Positions 52,109-63,997 of a stretch of 64,000 nt of DNA are shown piece by piece. The notes below the pieces were generated by a model that saw nothing but the letters and a program-made list of their open reading frames with translations, had not been told where the DNA came from and ran no database searches. Made by a program: the position numbers and the translations under genes. Origin of the DNA: Altererythrobacter sp. Root672 (GTDB lineage Bacteria > Pseudomonadota > Alphaproteobacteria > Sphingomonadales > Sphingomonadaceae); contig NZ_LMHH01000001.1 of NCBI RefSeq assembly GCF_001427865.1, positions 806,001 to 870,000 on the forward strand, written 5' to 3'. The stretch's first letter is position 1. Every line of letters begins with the position of its first letter.

Positions 52109-54282
52109 CCGGTGATCCGTAGGGCGGCGATCTGCGAGGCGATGTCGGCGAAGGTCTTGTTCAACGCGGCAGCATTTTTGGCCGGATAATACCGGCCGGT
52201 CGAAGCGCAATCTCCAAGCATTTTAAGGGTGGCATTGTTCTTGAGGACTTCGTCGCCGAAGGCGATGGTCCACACCGTGATGTTCATGCCGCCCTTCGCC
52301 TGCGCGCATAGTTCACCCAGGCGTGCTTCAGTGACCTCATTGTCGAGAGCATTGTTAGTGAACGCGGAATCCTTCTTGATGCGCAGCCGGTCCATCGCGG
52401 ACACACCCCAGGCGGTGTAGGCGCCGAATTTCGTCTGGATTTCTCCGTCTGTCATGAAGATCAGATGGCGGTTGACCCGGCCATTTGCCTCCGCGAGTTC
52501 ATGTTCGGTCTTGAAAAGCCCGATTGGTGACATGAGGCGCAGGCCCCACATGAACCCGATGTCGTGATAGGTGTAGCCTTCCATGCGCAGCGCATCGACA
52601 TAGGCCTTAACCGCGGCGACATCTTCTTCTCCCGAGGTGAACTTGCGCGCGGGGCTCGGGCACGAGACGTACAGCGCATCTGGCGCGTAACGGAATGCGT
52701 CATTAGTAGTCCGATTCCTCGGATCATTCGGATCGTCAGTGTAATTCCATGAACTGGGGTTCGATTGCGCGGGACTTGCAAAGCGGGCGAAAACGAGCCT
52801 TGGAAGGTAAGGCTTCCACTGGGTCTTGGGATCCGAAGTGGGTATCAGGTTAACGTCCATGTCATACCTGATCCCGCTTTCGCCTGGGCGAAGCGTGGCG
52901 CGCTCTTCGATGCATCCCGAGGTCGGGTCATCAACAGGCTGGTCTCCGGCCCTCGCGCCAGGCTTCTGTATCCACCAAAAGGATTCGGCCACCGTGTCGT
53001 TGCGCGAGGTTGTCGGAGTGTCTCTAAACTTAGCGTAACTCAGAGTATTTATGTCTATTTTGCCGCCCGCTGTCCCACCTCTTCCGTCAGGCTTCTTCAA
53101 GCCGTCGATGGAAAAGGGGATCTTTCCGTAATTGTAGAAATATGAATAAACATCAACTTCAGTTTCCGGATAAAATTCCGTCTGTCCGGCTTTGGGATGT
53201 CTAGAAATTTCATAGAAATATGTGACTACAAGATTTTTGAATTCAGTTTTTAATATTTCACACTTACCATTAACCATTCGGCTTCCGTAGTAATAGCCAT
53301 CTCTTGTAATGACTCTCTGAAATCTACGCGGGAGTGCAGGTGCTGCTGGCACTGGATCAGTTGACTTGTCCGTAGTGACATCGGTATTTTTGTAGCCAGA
53401 AGGAACTGTGCAATCTTCTGGATTTCCGTAACCTACGATTACGGGATTCAATGCTTCGCCGGTAGATGTCTGTCCCAAGAGATTTTGGACCGTCAAGGCC
53501 TCGGGATAAGTGTAGCTGCCTCCGCCGCTTTTGACCTTCTGCTTCGTCGCCTCGTAGGTCATGCGGGAATTGTATTCAGGCTTGTCCTGGATCCATTCCG
53601 GCTTGAGCAGTCTTCCGACGTTGACTGTGGATGAATAGGGTACAAAGCCATACCGGATCGTGCTGCCGTCGGGCTTCACATCTTCCAGCGTGTCGATGAA
53701 CGATTTGACCGCCTCCTTCATGGCCCTTTCACGAGATGTGCTTTCACCCGGATCGGTCTGGGTCATCGACAATGTCGTATCGAGCACGAACATCACGTCG
53801 GTATTGGGTAAGTGCAGGTCAGCCGTACACGTAACGGCCACGTCACTTTCTTTGACGTCGAACATCGCCATCAGAGTCATCGGCACAGGAACACTGGCAG
53901 TGCCTTTAACTGCACCGCTGTCCTTGCTTTCCTTAGCCTTACCGAAATTGAATTCGATGGTGCCAGTCCCGTACCGACCCTCGGGGAAGTTGGCCTTGAA
54001 GAACTGGTTCGCGATCGCTTCGCTGTCTTTTGTCCAGGTTACCCCGTTCATCGATTTGCGCGCCGCCAGCGCGCCGGCGTCGCAGGCCTGCTGGAGGCGG
54101 GTCTTGGTCAGGTAGATGCGGCTTAGGTCGACACCCCCGCCCACCAGAGCGATCAGAGGAACGAGAGCCGCCGCCGTGATGGCAATGACGTTGCCGCTCT
54201 CGCTATAACGCAGCCGGCGCAACAGGCCGCGGTTGCCATCGGCTTTCGGCTTCTGCAGTTGACGCGGAGTGGTGTCATGCAT
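52105..54282 (-). CDS. TadG-like protein with von Willebrand A domain (module B, first gene)
   Basis: About 725 residues from ATG 54282; a longer in-frame ORF exists. The TadG N-terminus has SESGNVIAITAAALVPLIAL and VDLSRIYLTKTRLQQACDAG, nearly the same as in module A. The vWA motif is VMFVLDTTLSMTQ (Asp168), with HLIFMTDGEIQTKFG later. The middle (~267-417) is encoded by unusually AT-rich DNA at about 53030-53480, unlike its flanks, and has low similarity to module A. It probably shares a surface/adhesion role. Confidence 0.87.
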   Translation of the reverse strand: MHDTTPRQLQKPKADGNRGLLRRLRYSESGNVIAITAAALVPLIALVGGGVDLSRIYLTKTRLQQACDAGALAARKSMNGVTWTKDSEAIANQFFKANFPEGRYGTGTIEFNFGKAKESKDSGAVKGTASVPVPMTLMAMFDVKESDVAVTCTADLHLPNTDVMFVLDTTLSMTQTDPGESTSRERAMKEAVKSFIDTLEDVKPDGSTIRYGFVPYSSTVNVGRLLKPEWIQDKPEYNSRMTYEATKQKVKSGGGSYTYPEALTVQNLLGQTSTGEALNPVIVGYGNPEDCTVPSGYKNTDVTTDKSTDPVPAAPALPRRFQRVITRDGYYYGSRMVNGKCEILKTEFKNLVVTYFYEISRHPKAGQTEFYPETEVDVYSYFYNYGKIPFSIDGLKKPDGRGGTAGGKIDINTLSYAKFRDTPTTSRNDTVAESFWWIQKPGARAGDQPVDDPTSGCIEERATLRPGESGIRYDMDVNLIPTSDPKTQWKPYLPRLVFARFASPAQSNPSSWNYTDDPNDPRNRTTNDAFRYAPDALYVSCPSPARKFTSGEEDVAAVKAYVDALRMEGYTYHDIGFMWGLRLMSPIGLFKTEHELAEANGRVNRHLIFMTDGEIQTKFGAYTAWGVSAMDRLRIKKDSAFTNNALDNEVTEARLGELCAQAKGGMNITVWTIAFGDEVLKNNATLKMLGDCASTGRYYPAKNAAALNKTFADIASQIAALRITG

Positions 54283-54433
54283 GGAGAGGTTCCCGGGATT
54301 GCCCGACCGATCCCCACCGAGGCACCTTAACGAAGATAAACTTTTCGAAGGGCGGAGCGGCAATGGTCAAGTCTCGATCGAAGTTCAGATTCTTGCCGCC
54401 CGGACGCCAGCCTTTCCCCAGTAGGAAGGCGTA

Positions 54434-55087
54434 ATGATGGCGGCTGAGGCGACTTTGCTTGACGGTCTACTAGAACCAGAAAGGCTCGCTTTTCACTACG
54501 TAGATGGCCGTAGTCGCAAGGAGTGGTTAACCATATTGGCGCTCGACCAGCGCATGACCGCGATCCTTCGTTTGCGCCGTGAACCGCTCATGGCGCAGGT
54601 CCGCCTGGCCTGGTGGCGAGAGACGCTCGGGCGCGATCCAGCGCGGTGGCCGCTGGGCGAACCGGTGCTCGAGGCGTTGCGCGAATGGCGTGATCCCTCC
54701 GGCCTCGCGGCGCTGGCTTCGGGCTGGGAGGCGCTGCTTTCGGAAGACCTCACATCCGACGTAATCGCTGAATTCATCGCGGGGCGGGGGGCGGCGTTTA
54801 CCTGCCTTGCGCGCGAGTTGGGAGTGGAGGCGACCGAGGACGCGCGTGCGGCCGCCGAAGTGTGGGCGCTGGCGGACTTGGCGGCCAACATCTCGAACGA
54901 TGCGGAGCGGGCCCGAGTGGTGGGCTACCGAAAGGACCTGAGCGTCCCGCGCTTGCCGCGCTCGCTTCGGCCGCTGGCTGTGCTGGCGGGATTGGGAGCG
55001 GCAGCGCTGCGGAAGGGAGGGGCGCCCCTGCTCTCCGGCAGGGCAAGTGCGCTTCTGGTCTTGCGGATCGGGCTTATCGGGCGGTAG
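54434..55087 (+). CDS. Squalene/phytoene synthase-family protein (short, atypical)
   Basis: A 217-residue protein. LLEPERLAFHYVD, the segment MAQVRLAWWRETLG, and DLAANISND recall the helical squalene/phytoene synthase fold. However, it is shorter than true synthases and I see neither of the paired Asp-rich DxxxD motifs. It is closer to the non-catalytic or assembly-factor branch (NDUFAF6-like) found in alphaproteobacteria, with complex I assembly as a possible role. This is inference. Confidence 0.6.
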   Translation: MMAAEATLLDGLLEPERLAFHYVDGRSRKEWLTILALDQRMTAILRLRREPLMAQVRLAWWRETLGRDPARWPLGEPVLEALREWRDPSGLAALASGWEALLSEDLTSDVIAEFIAGRGAAFTCLARELGVEATEDARAAAEVWALADLAANISNDAERARVVGYRKDLSVPRLPRSLRPLAVLAGLGAAALRKGGAPLLSGRASALLVLRIGLIGR

Positions 55088-55115
55088 TTAAGTCCCTGAA
55101 ATTAAAGGGGGCTCT

Positions 55116-55568
55116 GTGAATCGCATTGTGCTGGGCGCGTTTGGCGCGCTCGTGTTCGCCGGCATCGGCTTGTTCTGGCTACAGGGCAGGGCGGAGGTGG
55201 AAAAGGCCGCGCCGCCACCCACCGTCCCGGAGGCGGCTCCGACGGGGCTTCCCAGCGCCGACATCGCCGGACTGAAAGGTCCGGCCCCGCCTGAAGCGAG
55301 CGAGCTCAACCAGGAGCAGCGTCGGTTCTTCCGCTACGATCGCAACCGCGACCTGGCGATCACCCGCGAGGAAATGCTCTCGACCCGCACCGGGGCCTTT
55401 CGCGACCTGGACGTCGACGGGAACAACCTGCTGACGTTCGAGGAGTGGGCCGTGACCACCGTGAAGCGCTTCGAAAGCGCGGATGCGGATGGCAACCGCT
55501 CGCTCACCCAGAAGGAGTTTGCAGCGACGGCGCCCAAGCCAACAAGCACCCCGCGTTGTAGCTGTTGA
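55116..55568 (+). CDS. EF-hand domain protein, membrane-anchored
   Basis: A 150-residue protein from a GTG start with AAAGGGG upstream. An N-terminal hydrophobic stretch (GAFGALVFAGIGLFWL) is a TM anchor or uncleaved signal. Three EF-hand loops follow: DRNRDLAITREE, DVDGNNLLTFEE and DADGNRSLTQKE, each with the 12-residue acidic pattern. The Pro/Ala-rich segment between anchor and EF-hands is a linker. It probably binds Ca2+ in the periplasm; its partner is unknown. It follows the synthase-like gene by 28 bases. Confidence 0.85.
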   Translation: MNRIVLGAFGALVFAGIGLFWLQGRAEVEKAAPPPTVPEAAPTGLPSADIAGLKGPAPPEASELNQEQRRFFRYDRNRDLAITREEMLSTRTGAFRDLDVDGNNLLTFEEWAVTTVKRFESADADGNRSLTQKEFAATAPKPTSTPRCSC

Positions 55569-55580
55569 GGCCCCAGCCCG

Positions 55581-56912
55581 TCAGGCGGGGACCTTTTCGG
55601 TGGAAGCGAGCCATTCGCCAAAGTCGGCCTTGGCGCGTTCGGTGTAGGCTTCTTTCCGCTGCTTCTTCTTCACGTCGTGCAGCGGTGGGAAAAGGCCGAA
55701 GTTCACGTTCATCGGCTGGTAGTTTTCAGCCTCGGCATCTCCGGTGATATGCGCGAGGAGGGCGCCCATCGCGCTCGTACGGGGAGGGGAGGTCCAATCG
55801 TGCCCAGCCACTTCCGCCGCGGTCATCAAGCCGGTGAGGAGACCGACCGCCGAGCTTTCGACATAGCCCTCGCAGCCGGTGATCTGCCCGGCGAAGCGAA
55901 TGTGCGGAGCGCTTTTCAGGCGCAGCTGGCGGTCGAGCAGGGTGGGGGAGTTCAGGAACGTGTTGCGATGGAGCCCGCCGAGCCGGGCGAATTCGGCATT
56001 CTCCAGGCCCGGGATCGTGCGGAACAGCCGGACTTGTTCGGCATGGCGGAGCTTGGTCTGGAACCCGACCATGTTCCACAAGGTGCCGAGCTTGTTGTCC
56101 TGCCGCAGCTGCACCACGGCATAAGGCCAGCGGCCGGTGCGGGGATCGTCGAGCCCGACCGGCTTCATAGGTCCATAGCGCAGTGTGTCGACGCCGCGCT
56201 CGGCCATGACTTCGATCGGCATGCAGCCTTCGAAGTAGGGAGTGTTCTCCTCCCACTCCTTGAAGGTGGTCTTCTCGCCGTCGATCAGGCCCTGGTGGAA
56301 GGCTAGGTACTGCTCCTTGTCCATCGGGCAGTTGATGTAATCCTTGCCGTCGCCCTTGTTCCACCGCGACTGCATCCAGCACACCGACATGTCGACGCTC
56401 TCGTGGTGGACGATGGGCGCGATGGCATCGAAGAAGGCCAGGCTGTCGCTACCGGTGGCGCGACCGATGCTCTCGGCGAGCGAGGCTGCGGTCAGGGGGC
56501 CGGTGGAGCAGATGGTCAGGCCGCTTTCGGGGAGTGCGTCGACCTTTTCGCGCACGATCTCGATGTTCGGATGGCTCTCGAGGGCTTTCTGGACTTCCCC
56601 CGAGAACACGTCGCGGTCGACGGCCAGAGCCGAACCTGCGGGTACACGCGCGACTTCGCCAGCGCGCATGATGAGCGAGTCCAGGCGCCGCATCTCGTGA
56701 TGAAGCAGGCCGACGGCGTTGCGCTCATCGTCGTCGGAGCGGAAGCTGTTCGAGCAGACGAGCTCGGCCAGCCCGTCGGTCTGGTGAGCGGGCGTCGACC
56801 CGCCGCCGCCGCGCATTTCCGAAAGCCGAACTTTTACGCCGCGACGGGCGAGTTGCCACGCGGCTTCGCTGCCGGCGAGGCCGCCGCCGATGATATGGAC
56901 CTGGTACGTCAT
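55581..56912 (-). CDS. trmFO: Methylenetetrahydrofolate-tRNA-(uracil-54-C5)-methyltransferase TrmFO
   Basis: A 443-residue FAD-dependent enzyme that methylates U54 in the T-loop of tRNAs. The FAD-binding N-terminus is [21 protein letters not shown], and the NSFRSDD motif, the CSTGPLT block and DFGEW near the end match TrmFO. Length fits the family. It is convergent with the EF-hand gene and divergent from the lysoplasmalogenase. Confidence 0.96.
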   Translation of the reverse strand: MTYQVHIIGGGLAGSEAAWQLARRGVKVRLSEMRGGGGSTPAHQTDGLAELVCSNSFRSDDDERNAVGLLHHEMRRLDSLIMRAGEVARVPAGSALAVDRDVFSGEVQKALESHPNIEIVREKVDALPESGLTICSTGPLTAASLAESIGRATGSDSLAFFDAIAPIVHHESVDMSVCWMQSRWNKGDGKDYINCPMDKEQYLAFHQGLIDGEKTTFKEWEENTPYFEGCMPIEVMAERGVDTLRYGPMKPVGLDDPRTGRWPYAVVQLRQDNKLGTLWNMVGFQTKLRHAEQVRLFRTIPGLENAEFARLGGLHRNTFLNSPTLLDRQLRLKSAPHIRFAGQITGCEGYVESSAVGLLTGLMTAAEVAGHDWTSPPRTSAMGALLAHITGDAEAENYQPMNVNFGLFPPLHDVKKKQRKEAYTERAKADFGEWLASTEKVPA

Positions 56913-56957
56913 GCAACGGGCGCTTGCTCCCGGGCGCCCGCCGCGTCAAGGAAAGGC

Positions 56958-57644
56958 ATGTCCCGACGCGCGCTAGCCGAGAAACGTCCGCTCATCCTGG
57001 CCAGCATCGTCGCGGCCCTGGCGTTCTACTACTTGCGTTGGGGGCCATTGCCCGAACTCTACCTCATCCCGATCAAAGGCGCGGCCGTCGGGTTGCTCGC
57101 CGCGTACCTGTGGCTGCGTCATTCAAGTCCCGACGCGAGGCTGATGGCCTGGGCCTTTGGGGCAGCTGCGCTTGGTGACGTGGCGTTGGAGGTTAGCGCG
57201 GAACGGACGATCGGCGGGCTGCTGTTCTTTGCCTACCACGTGATGGCGATGGGCGTTTACCTGCGAAACCGGCGCGAAGAACTTTCGCCGAGCCAGAAGG
57301 CCGCGGTCGTGGCGATGTTGATCCTCACGCCACTGATCGCCTGGATGATGCCTGCGGATCGCGCCCAGGCGTTGAACATGGGCCTATATGGCCTGGCACT
57401 CGGCGCCATGTGCGCCAGCGCCTGGGCCAGCGATTTCCCCCGCTATCGGGTTGGGGCGGGGGCAGCGCTGTTCCTGGTCTCCGACTTGCTGCTGTTCGCC
57501 GAGATGGGGCCGTTGCAGGGCAGCGTGGTGCCGCTCGTGCTTGTCTGGCCGGTCTACTACCTCGGGCAACTCCTGATCGCGACCGGGCTCGTAAGCACGT
57601 TGCGCAAGCGCGATCCGGAGCTGCGCCTGGTCAAGAACGGCTAG
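56958..57644 (+). CDS. Lysoplasmalogenase family (YhhN) membrane protein
   Basis: A 228-residue protein from ATG 56958 (the much longer in-frame ORF to its left overlaps trmFO and is rejected). It has about eight TM segments with the family pattern: LYLIPIKGAAVGLLAAYLWL, GAAALGDVALEV, LLFFAYHVMAMGVYL and LVWPVYYLGQLLIATGLV. Eukaryotic and some bacterial YhhN proteins hydrolyse lysoplasmalogen vinyl ethers, but the bacterial role is mostly unknown. The 3' ends of this gene and the MerR gene overlap by four bases. Confidence 0.85.
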   Translation: MSRRALAEKRPLILASIVAALAFYYLRWGPLPELYLIPIKGAAVGLLAAYLWLRHSSPDARLMAWAFGAAALGDVALEVSAERTIGGLLFFAYHVMAMGVYLRNRREELSPSQKAAVVAMLILTPLIAWMMPADRAQALNMGLYGLALGAMCASAWASDFPRYRVGAGAALFLVSDLLLFAEMGPLQGSVVPLVLVWPVYYLGQLLIATGLVSTLRKRDPELRLVKNG

Positions 57645-58414
57645 GCTTCGAGTCGAGAGGCATGCGTCTTCATCGCGGTTGCCAGCCACTCGGTGAACCC
57701 ATTGCCGTGCGCCTCATATCGGGCGCGAAAGCCCGGGTGCGAGAGGTATAGGTCAGCGAGACCTCCATAGGCTTGGGGCGGACATTCACGACCCCACATC
57801 GTCGAAACCCAATCGCGGTGACGGTTCAATGCCGGAGAGAGACTGGCATCGACTGCAGGGGCGCCCGCGCGGAAGCGTTCCACCAGCGCCATTTCCGCGG
57901 CATCGCCTTCCTCCAAGGCTGCACGCATCTTCTCTGGTCCGGCTTCGCCCCAGTGCGCTTTGCTGGCTTCGATCCCCTTGCGGGCGTCTTGGCCTAAGTG
58001 GTCGACTAGTTGCGCCTCGTAGTCCGCTTGTTTTTCCGGCGCGAAGCCGTGGTAGAGGTCTTTGTCTTTCATCGTGCCTTCTCCGTTCAGTTCCGCGATC
58101 GTGCGGTCGATCGTGCGGAGGAGTTGGCGAGAACGCTCGACCCGGTTGGCCAGAATGGACCGGTGTTCCGAGAGAATGGCTACGCGGTTGCGCCCTTCGC
58201 TTGCCAGGAGCCGTGCGATTTCCTGCAGCGGCACGCCTAGCTCACGATGGAACAGGATGTCCTGCAGGCGCAGCAGTTCCTCGCGCCCGTAGTAGCGATA
58301 GCGGTTCTCGCCGATGAACGCCGGCCGGAGCAGCCCGATTTCGTCGTAGTGATGAAGCGTGCGCACCGAGACTCCGGAGAGCCTGGCGAGCTGCTTGACG
58401 GTGTAAGTGCCCAT
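57641..58414 (-). CDS. MerR-family regulator with TipAS antibiotic-recognition domain
   Basis: A 257-residue protein. Residues 1-70 are a MerR wHTH (YTVKQLARLSGVSVRTLHHYDEIG split; GENRYRYYGREELLRLQDIL). A coiled-coil dimerisation helix follows (~80-110), and residues ~120-250 are a TipAS-type helical domain (DADYEAQLVDHLGQDA; WGEAGPEKMRAALEEG; SHPGFRARYEAHGNGF). TipAS domains bind thiopeptides and other amphipathic drugs and then activate the target promoter. The gene has a MerR-type promoter of its own immediately upstream, so it is probably autoregulated. Confidence 0.9.
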   Translation of the reverse strand: MGTYTVKQLARLSGVSVRTLHHYDEIGLLRPAFIGENRYRYYGREELLRLQDILFHRELGVPLQEIARLLASEGRNRVAILSEHRSILANRVERSRQLLRTIDRTIAELNGEGTMKDKDLYHGFAPEKQADYEAQLVDHLGQDARKGIEASKAHWGEAGPEKMRAALEEGDAAEMALVERFRAGAPAVDASLSPALNRHRDWVSTMWGRECPPQAYGGLADLYLSHPGFRARYEAHGNGFTEWLATAMKTHASRLEA

Positions 58415-58438
58415 GTCGTCGTCCTTCCGCAGGGCGAC

Positions 58439-58469
58439 TCAATAGTCCCTCACGCCACGTGAGGGTCAA
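58439..58469 (-). promoter_or_regulatory. MerR-type promoter with 19-bp spacer and dyad operator
   Basis: On the minus strand TTGACC (-35, 58469-58464), exactly 19 bases, then TATTGA (-10, 58444-58439). The spacer region holds a perfect dyad CCCTCACG-TGG-CGTGAGGG. A long spacer with an operator dyad is the hallmark of MerR-activated promoters. Confidence 0.75.
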
Positions 58470-58484
58470 GGCCGAAGAGTGCGA

Positions 58485-58497
<13 letters not shown>
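58470..58497 (-). terminator. Hairpin overlapping the 3' end of gyrA
   Basis: GGCCGAAGAGT and ACTCTTCGGCC form an 11-bp perfect stem with a 6-base loop that covers the gyrA stop and last codons. The minus-strand U-tract is weak (TTGACC), and that tract is the -35 of the MerR promoter. Confidence 0.6.
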
Positions 58498-61262
<2,765 letters not shown>

Positions 61263-61573
61263 CTGCGCGGTTAGCCCGTCTTGCTGTCGTTTCGTCTTGT
61301 CTCAAAGGCCCTAGGCCAAAGGGCACTATCAGGCCAGTCGAAGGGTATAGGGTGCATGGCAGTCTGGCTCTTTATCCACACTTGCCGCCGCTACTGGAGT
61401 GAACCTCTGAACGGACTGTCCGGAGGGGAGGTCTGCAAGTGGTTAAATGGGCGTTCATACCGCGATTCCTAGGATGAATTGCAAATTTCGGAGTTTCCCG
61501 GCAGTAGCGCGCGCACTATTTGCTATGGCCCGCCACGAACCGGTTCAAGCCCCCCAAAGGAGAGTTTCGAAAC
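61263..61573. other. Intergenic region between gyrA and the exported repeat protein
   Basis: 311 bases without a supported gene. It must hold the divergent promoters. A ribosome-binding site AAAGGAGAG precedes the next ATG. CCTAGG occurs twice. No terminator, RNA gene or clear operator was found. Confidence 0.5.
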
Positions 61574-62833
61574 ATGTTCCCCAAGACAGGTAATGCATGC
61601 CGCAAGTCTCGCGGCGGACTGAGTTCCGCCCTTGCGCTGGCGCTCGCCCTGACGGGCGGTGCCGTCGTCGGCACGGCAATGACTGCGTCCCCCGCATTTG
61701 CGCAGAATTCGAAAGGTTTTGCCGCAGCTTACAAGCCGGTGGCGGACATCACGAACGCGCCCGGTGGTGATCTTGCAGCAGCCAAGGCGCAGCTTCCCGG
61801 CGTCATCGCTGCGGCTGAGACCCCGGACGATAAGAACATCGCCGGCAATCTCTCGCTGATCCTGGGCAACAAGCTCAACGATCCCGTGTTGCAGCGGCAG
61901 GGCCTCGAGTTGATGCTCGCCAGCGGCAAGGTCGATCCGGCCCAGGTCGGCGAACTCCAATTCCTCGTCGGCAACCTGGCCTATAACGCCAAGGATTTCC
62001 CGGCCGCGCGCACAGCTCTTCTGGCGGCTGTTGCTGCGGGTCGTACCGCGGACAATCCTGAAGGCCTGATTGCCGAGTCCTATTTCGGTGAAGGGCAGAA
62101 CGCCCAAGGGCTCGATTATCTACAGAGCCAGATCGAAAAGCGCGTCGCCGCCGGCCAGCCCGTTCCCGACCAGTGGCTGGTGCGCGGTCTGCAGGTTGCC
62201 TACAACGCCAAGCTCGACGACAAGACGCTTGAGTGGTCGACCCTGCTCGTGACTCATGGCACGTCCGACAAGAAGTGGCTCCAGGCCCTCCAGGTGGTCA
62301 ACTCGCTGACCACGACGGATAAGCAGGCCCAACTCGACTTGCTGCGTCTCATGGCGCTGACCAACGCGATGAGCGACCGGCGCGAATACGTCACCTACAT
62401 CGAGACGGCCGATCCGCGCGTCATGTCTAACGAAGTCGGGCGCGTGCTCGATGCAGCCGTTCAGGCCGGCGTGATGACGACGGGCGACCAGTACTACAGT
62501 GAAGTCAAGCGCGTGGTCGATGAGCGCGCGGCAGCCGACCGCAAGGATGCGCCGCAGCTTGCCGCCGATGCCCGCAAGTCGGGTTCCGGCCGCGACGCGC
62601 AGGTCGCTGGCGACGTGTTCCTCTCGATCGGCTCCTATGCCGAGGCCGAAGAGATGTTCAAGCTGGCGTTGGAGAAGGGCGGCGTCGATCGCGACCAGAC
62701 TCTGACCCGGCTCGGCATCGCGCAAGTGCACCAGAACAGGTACAGCGACGCCCAGGCGACATTTGGCCAGGTGACCGGCGCCCGTGCGACGGTGGCCCGG
62801 ATGTGGGCGGCCTACGCAGACTCCCGCGCCTGA
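61574..62833 (+). CDS. Exported repeat protein of unknown function (TPR-like)
   Basis: About 419 residues from ATG 61574 with AAAGGAGAG upstream. The Sec signal is ALALALALTGGAVVGTAM, cleaved near SPAFAQ. The mature part is helical and Ala-rich with TPR-like units (LQFLVGNLAYNAKDFPAARTALL; AGDVFLSIGSYAEAEEMFKLAL; LTRLGIAQVHQNRYSDAQATF, each split over several helices). It resembles sphingomonad exported proteins of unknown role. It stands alone with its own terminator. Confidence 0.78.
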   Translation: MFPKTGNACRKSRGGLSSALALALALTGGAVVGTAMTASPAFAQNSKGFAAAYKPVADITNAPGGDLAAAKAQLPGVIAAAETPDDKNIAGNLSLILGNKLNDPVLQRQGLELMLASGKVDPAQVGELQFLVGNLAYNAKDFPAARTALLAAVAAGRTADNPEGLIAESYFGEGQNAQGLDYLQSQIEKRVAAGQPVPDQWLVRGLQVAYNAKLDDKTLEWSTLLVTHGTSDKKWLQALQVVNSLTTTDKQAQLDLLRLMALTNAMSDRREYVTYIETADPRVMSNEVGRVLDAAVQAGVMTTGDQYYSEVKRVVDERAAADRKDAPQLAADARKSGSGRDAQVAGDVFLSIGSYAEAEEMFKLALEKGGVDRDQTLTRLGIAQVHQNRYSDAQATFGQVTGARATVARMWAAYADSRA

Positions 62834-62860
62834 TAGCGCGGCAAAGCTGGCAAGAAATGC

Positions 62861-62892
62861 GGCGCGGAGGGCAAGGCCTTCCGCGCCGTTTT
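62861..62892 (+). terminator. Terminator of the exported repeat protein gene
   Basis: GGCGCGGA (from 62861) pairs with TCCGCGCC ending at 62887, with inner GGC/GCC pairs, and is followed by GTTTT. It is convergent with ychF and lies just after its stop. Confidence 0.85.
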
Positions 62893-62896
62893 CGTA

Positions 62897-63997
62897 TCAG
62901 ACGTTGAACTTGAACAGCATGACGTCGCCGTCTTGCACCACGTATTCCTTGCCTTCCTGGCGCAGCTTGCCGGCCTCACGAGCGCGAGCCTCCCCGCCGA
63001 GCGTGACGAAATCGTCGAACGCAATCGTCTCGGCGCGGATGAAGCCCTTTTCGAAGTCGGTGTGGATTTCACCTGCCGCCTGCGGGGCTTTGGCTCCGTT
63101 GTGGAACGTCCAGGCGCGCGCTTCCTTGGGGCCGGCGGTGAAGAAGGTCTTGAGGCCGAGCAGATCGTAACCAGCGCGGATGACGCGGGCGAGCCCGGTT
63201 TCCTTGAGCCCCAGCTCGCTTAGGAATTCACCGCGGTCTTCGGGATCCATGGCGACCAGTTCAGCCTCGATGGCTGCTGAAACCACGACGGCCTGCGCGC
63301 CTTCGGCCTTGGCCTTGGCGAAGACCTGTTCGGACAAGGCGTTACCGCTCGCGGCGTCCGCTTCGGCGACGTTGCACACGTAGAGGACCGGCTTGGCGGT
63401 GAGGAGCTGGGCCTGGGCGAAGACGCGAGCTTCTTCCTCGTCCTTCGGCTCGGTCAGCCGGGCGGGCTTGCCTTCGCGCAGCAGGTCCAGCGCCTGGCCG
63501 AGCACGCTGGCGGCGAGCTTGCTTTCCTTGTCGCCGCTCGTGGCGCGCTTCTGTGCAGCGGGAACCCGCTTTTCGAGGCTCTCAAGGTCCGACAGCATCA
63601 ACTCGGTTTCGACCACTTCGGCGTCGGTCAGCGGATCGATCTTGTTCGCGACGTGCTGGATGTCGTCGTCCTCGAAGCAGCGCAGCACGTGGACGATCGC
63701 GTCCACTTCGCGGATGTTGCCGAGGAACTGGTTGCCGAGACCTTCGCCCTTGCTCGCACCTTTCACGAGGCCGGCGATGTCGACGAAAGCCAACTGCGTC
63801 GGCACGATCTTGGCCGAACCGGCGATCGCAGCGATCTTGTCGAGCCGTTCGTCAGGCACGGAGACCTGGCCGACATTCGGTTCGATCGTGCAGAACGGAT
63901 AGTTGGCCGCCTGGGCAGCCTGCGTTTCGGTAAGCGCGTTGAACAGGGTCGATTTGCCCACGTTGGGCAGGCCGACGATCCCGCAGCGGAATCCCAT
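62897..63997 (-). CDS. ychF: Redox-regulated ribosome-binding ATPase YchF (Obg family)
   Basis: A 366-residue P-loop protein. G1 is GLPNVGKSTLFNAL, G3 is VDIAGLVKGASKGEGLG, and the ATP-type G4 region reads YVCNVAEAD rather than NKxD. A coiled-coil insert occupies ~125-200 and a C-terminal TGS domain follows (ARAWTFHNGAKAPQAAGEIH). Residue-for-residue features match YchF/OLA1, which prefers ATP over GTP and associates with ribosomes. The start codon lies three bases from the end of the window, so its promoter is not visible. Confidence 0.96.
   Translation of the reverse strand: MGFRCGIVGLPNVGKSTLFNALTETQAAQAANYPFCTIEPNVGQVSVPDERLDKIAAIAGSAKIVPTQLAFVDIAGLVKGASKGEGLGNQFLGNIREVDAIVHVLRCFEDDDIQHVANKIDPLTDAEVVETELMLSDLESLEKRVPAAQKRATSGDKESKLAASVLGQALDLLREGKPARLTEPKDEEEARVFAQAQLLTAKPVLYVCNVAEADAASGNALSEQVFAKAKAEGAQAVVVSAAIEAELVAMDPEDRGEFLSELGLKETGLARVIRAGYDLLGLKTFFTAGPKEARAWTFHNGAKAPQAAGEIHTDFEKGFIRAETIAFDDFVTLGGEARAREAGKLRQEGKEYVVQDGDVMLFKFNV

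Noticed and set aside
54283-54345. CtrA box (TTAA-N7-TTAA) upstream of the module B vWA gene
   Set aside because: Only one half-site (TTAA) matches; the second is too degenerate to support the claim.
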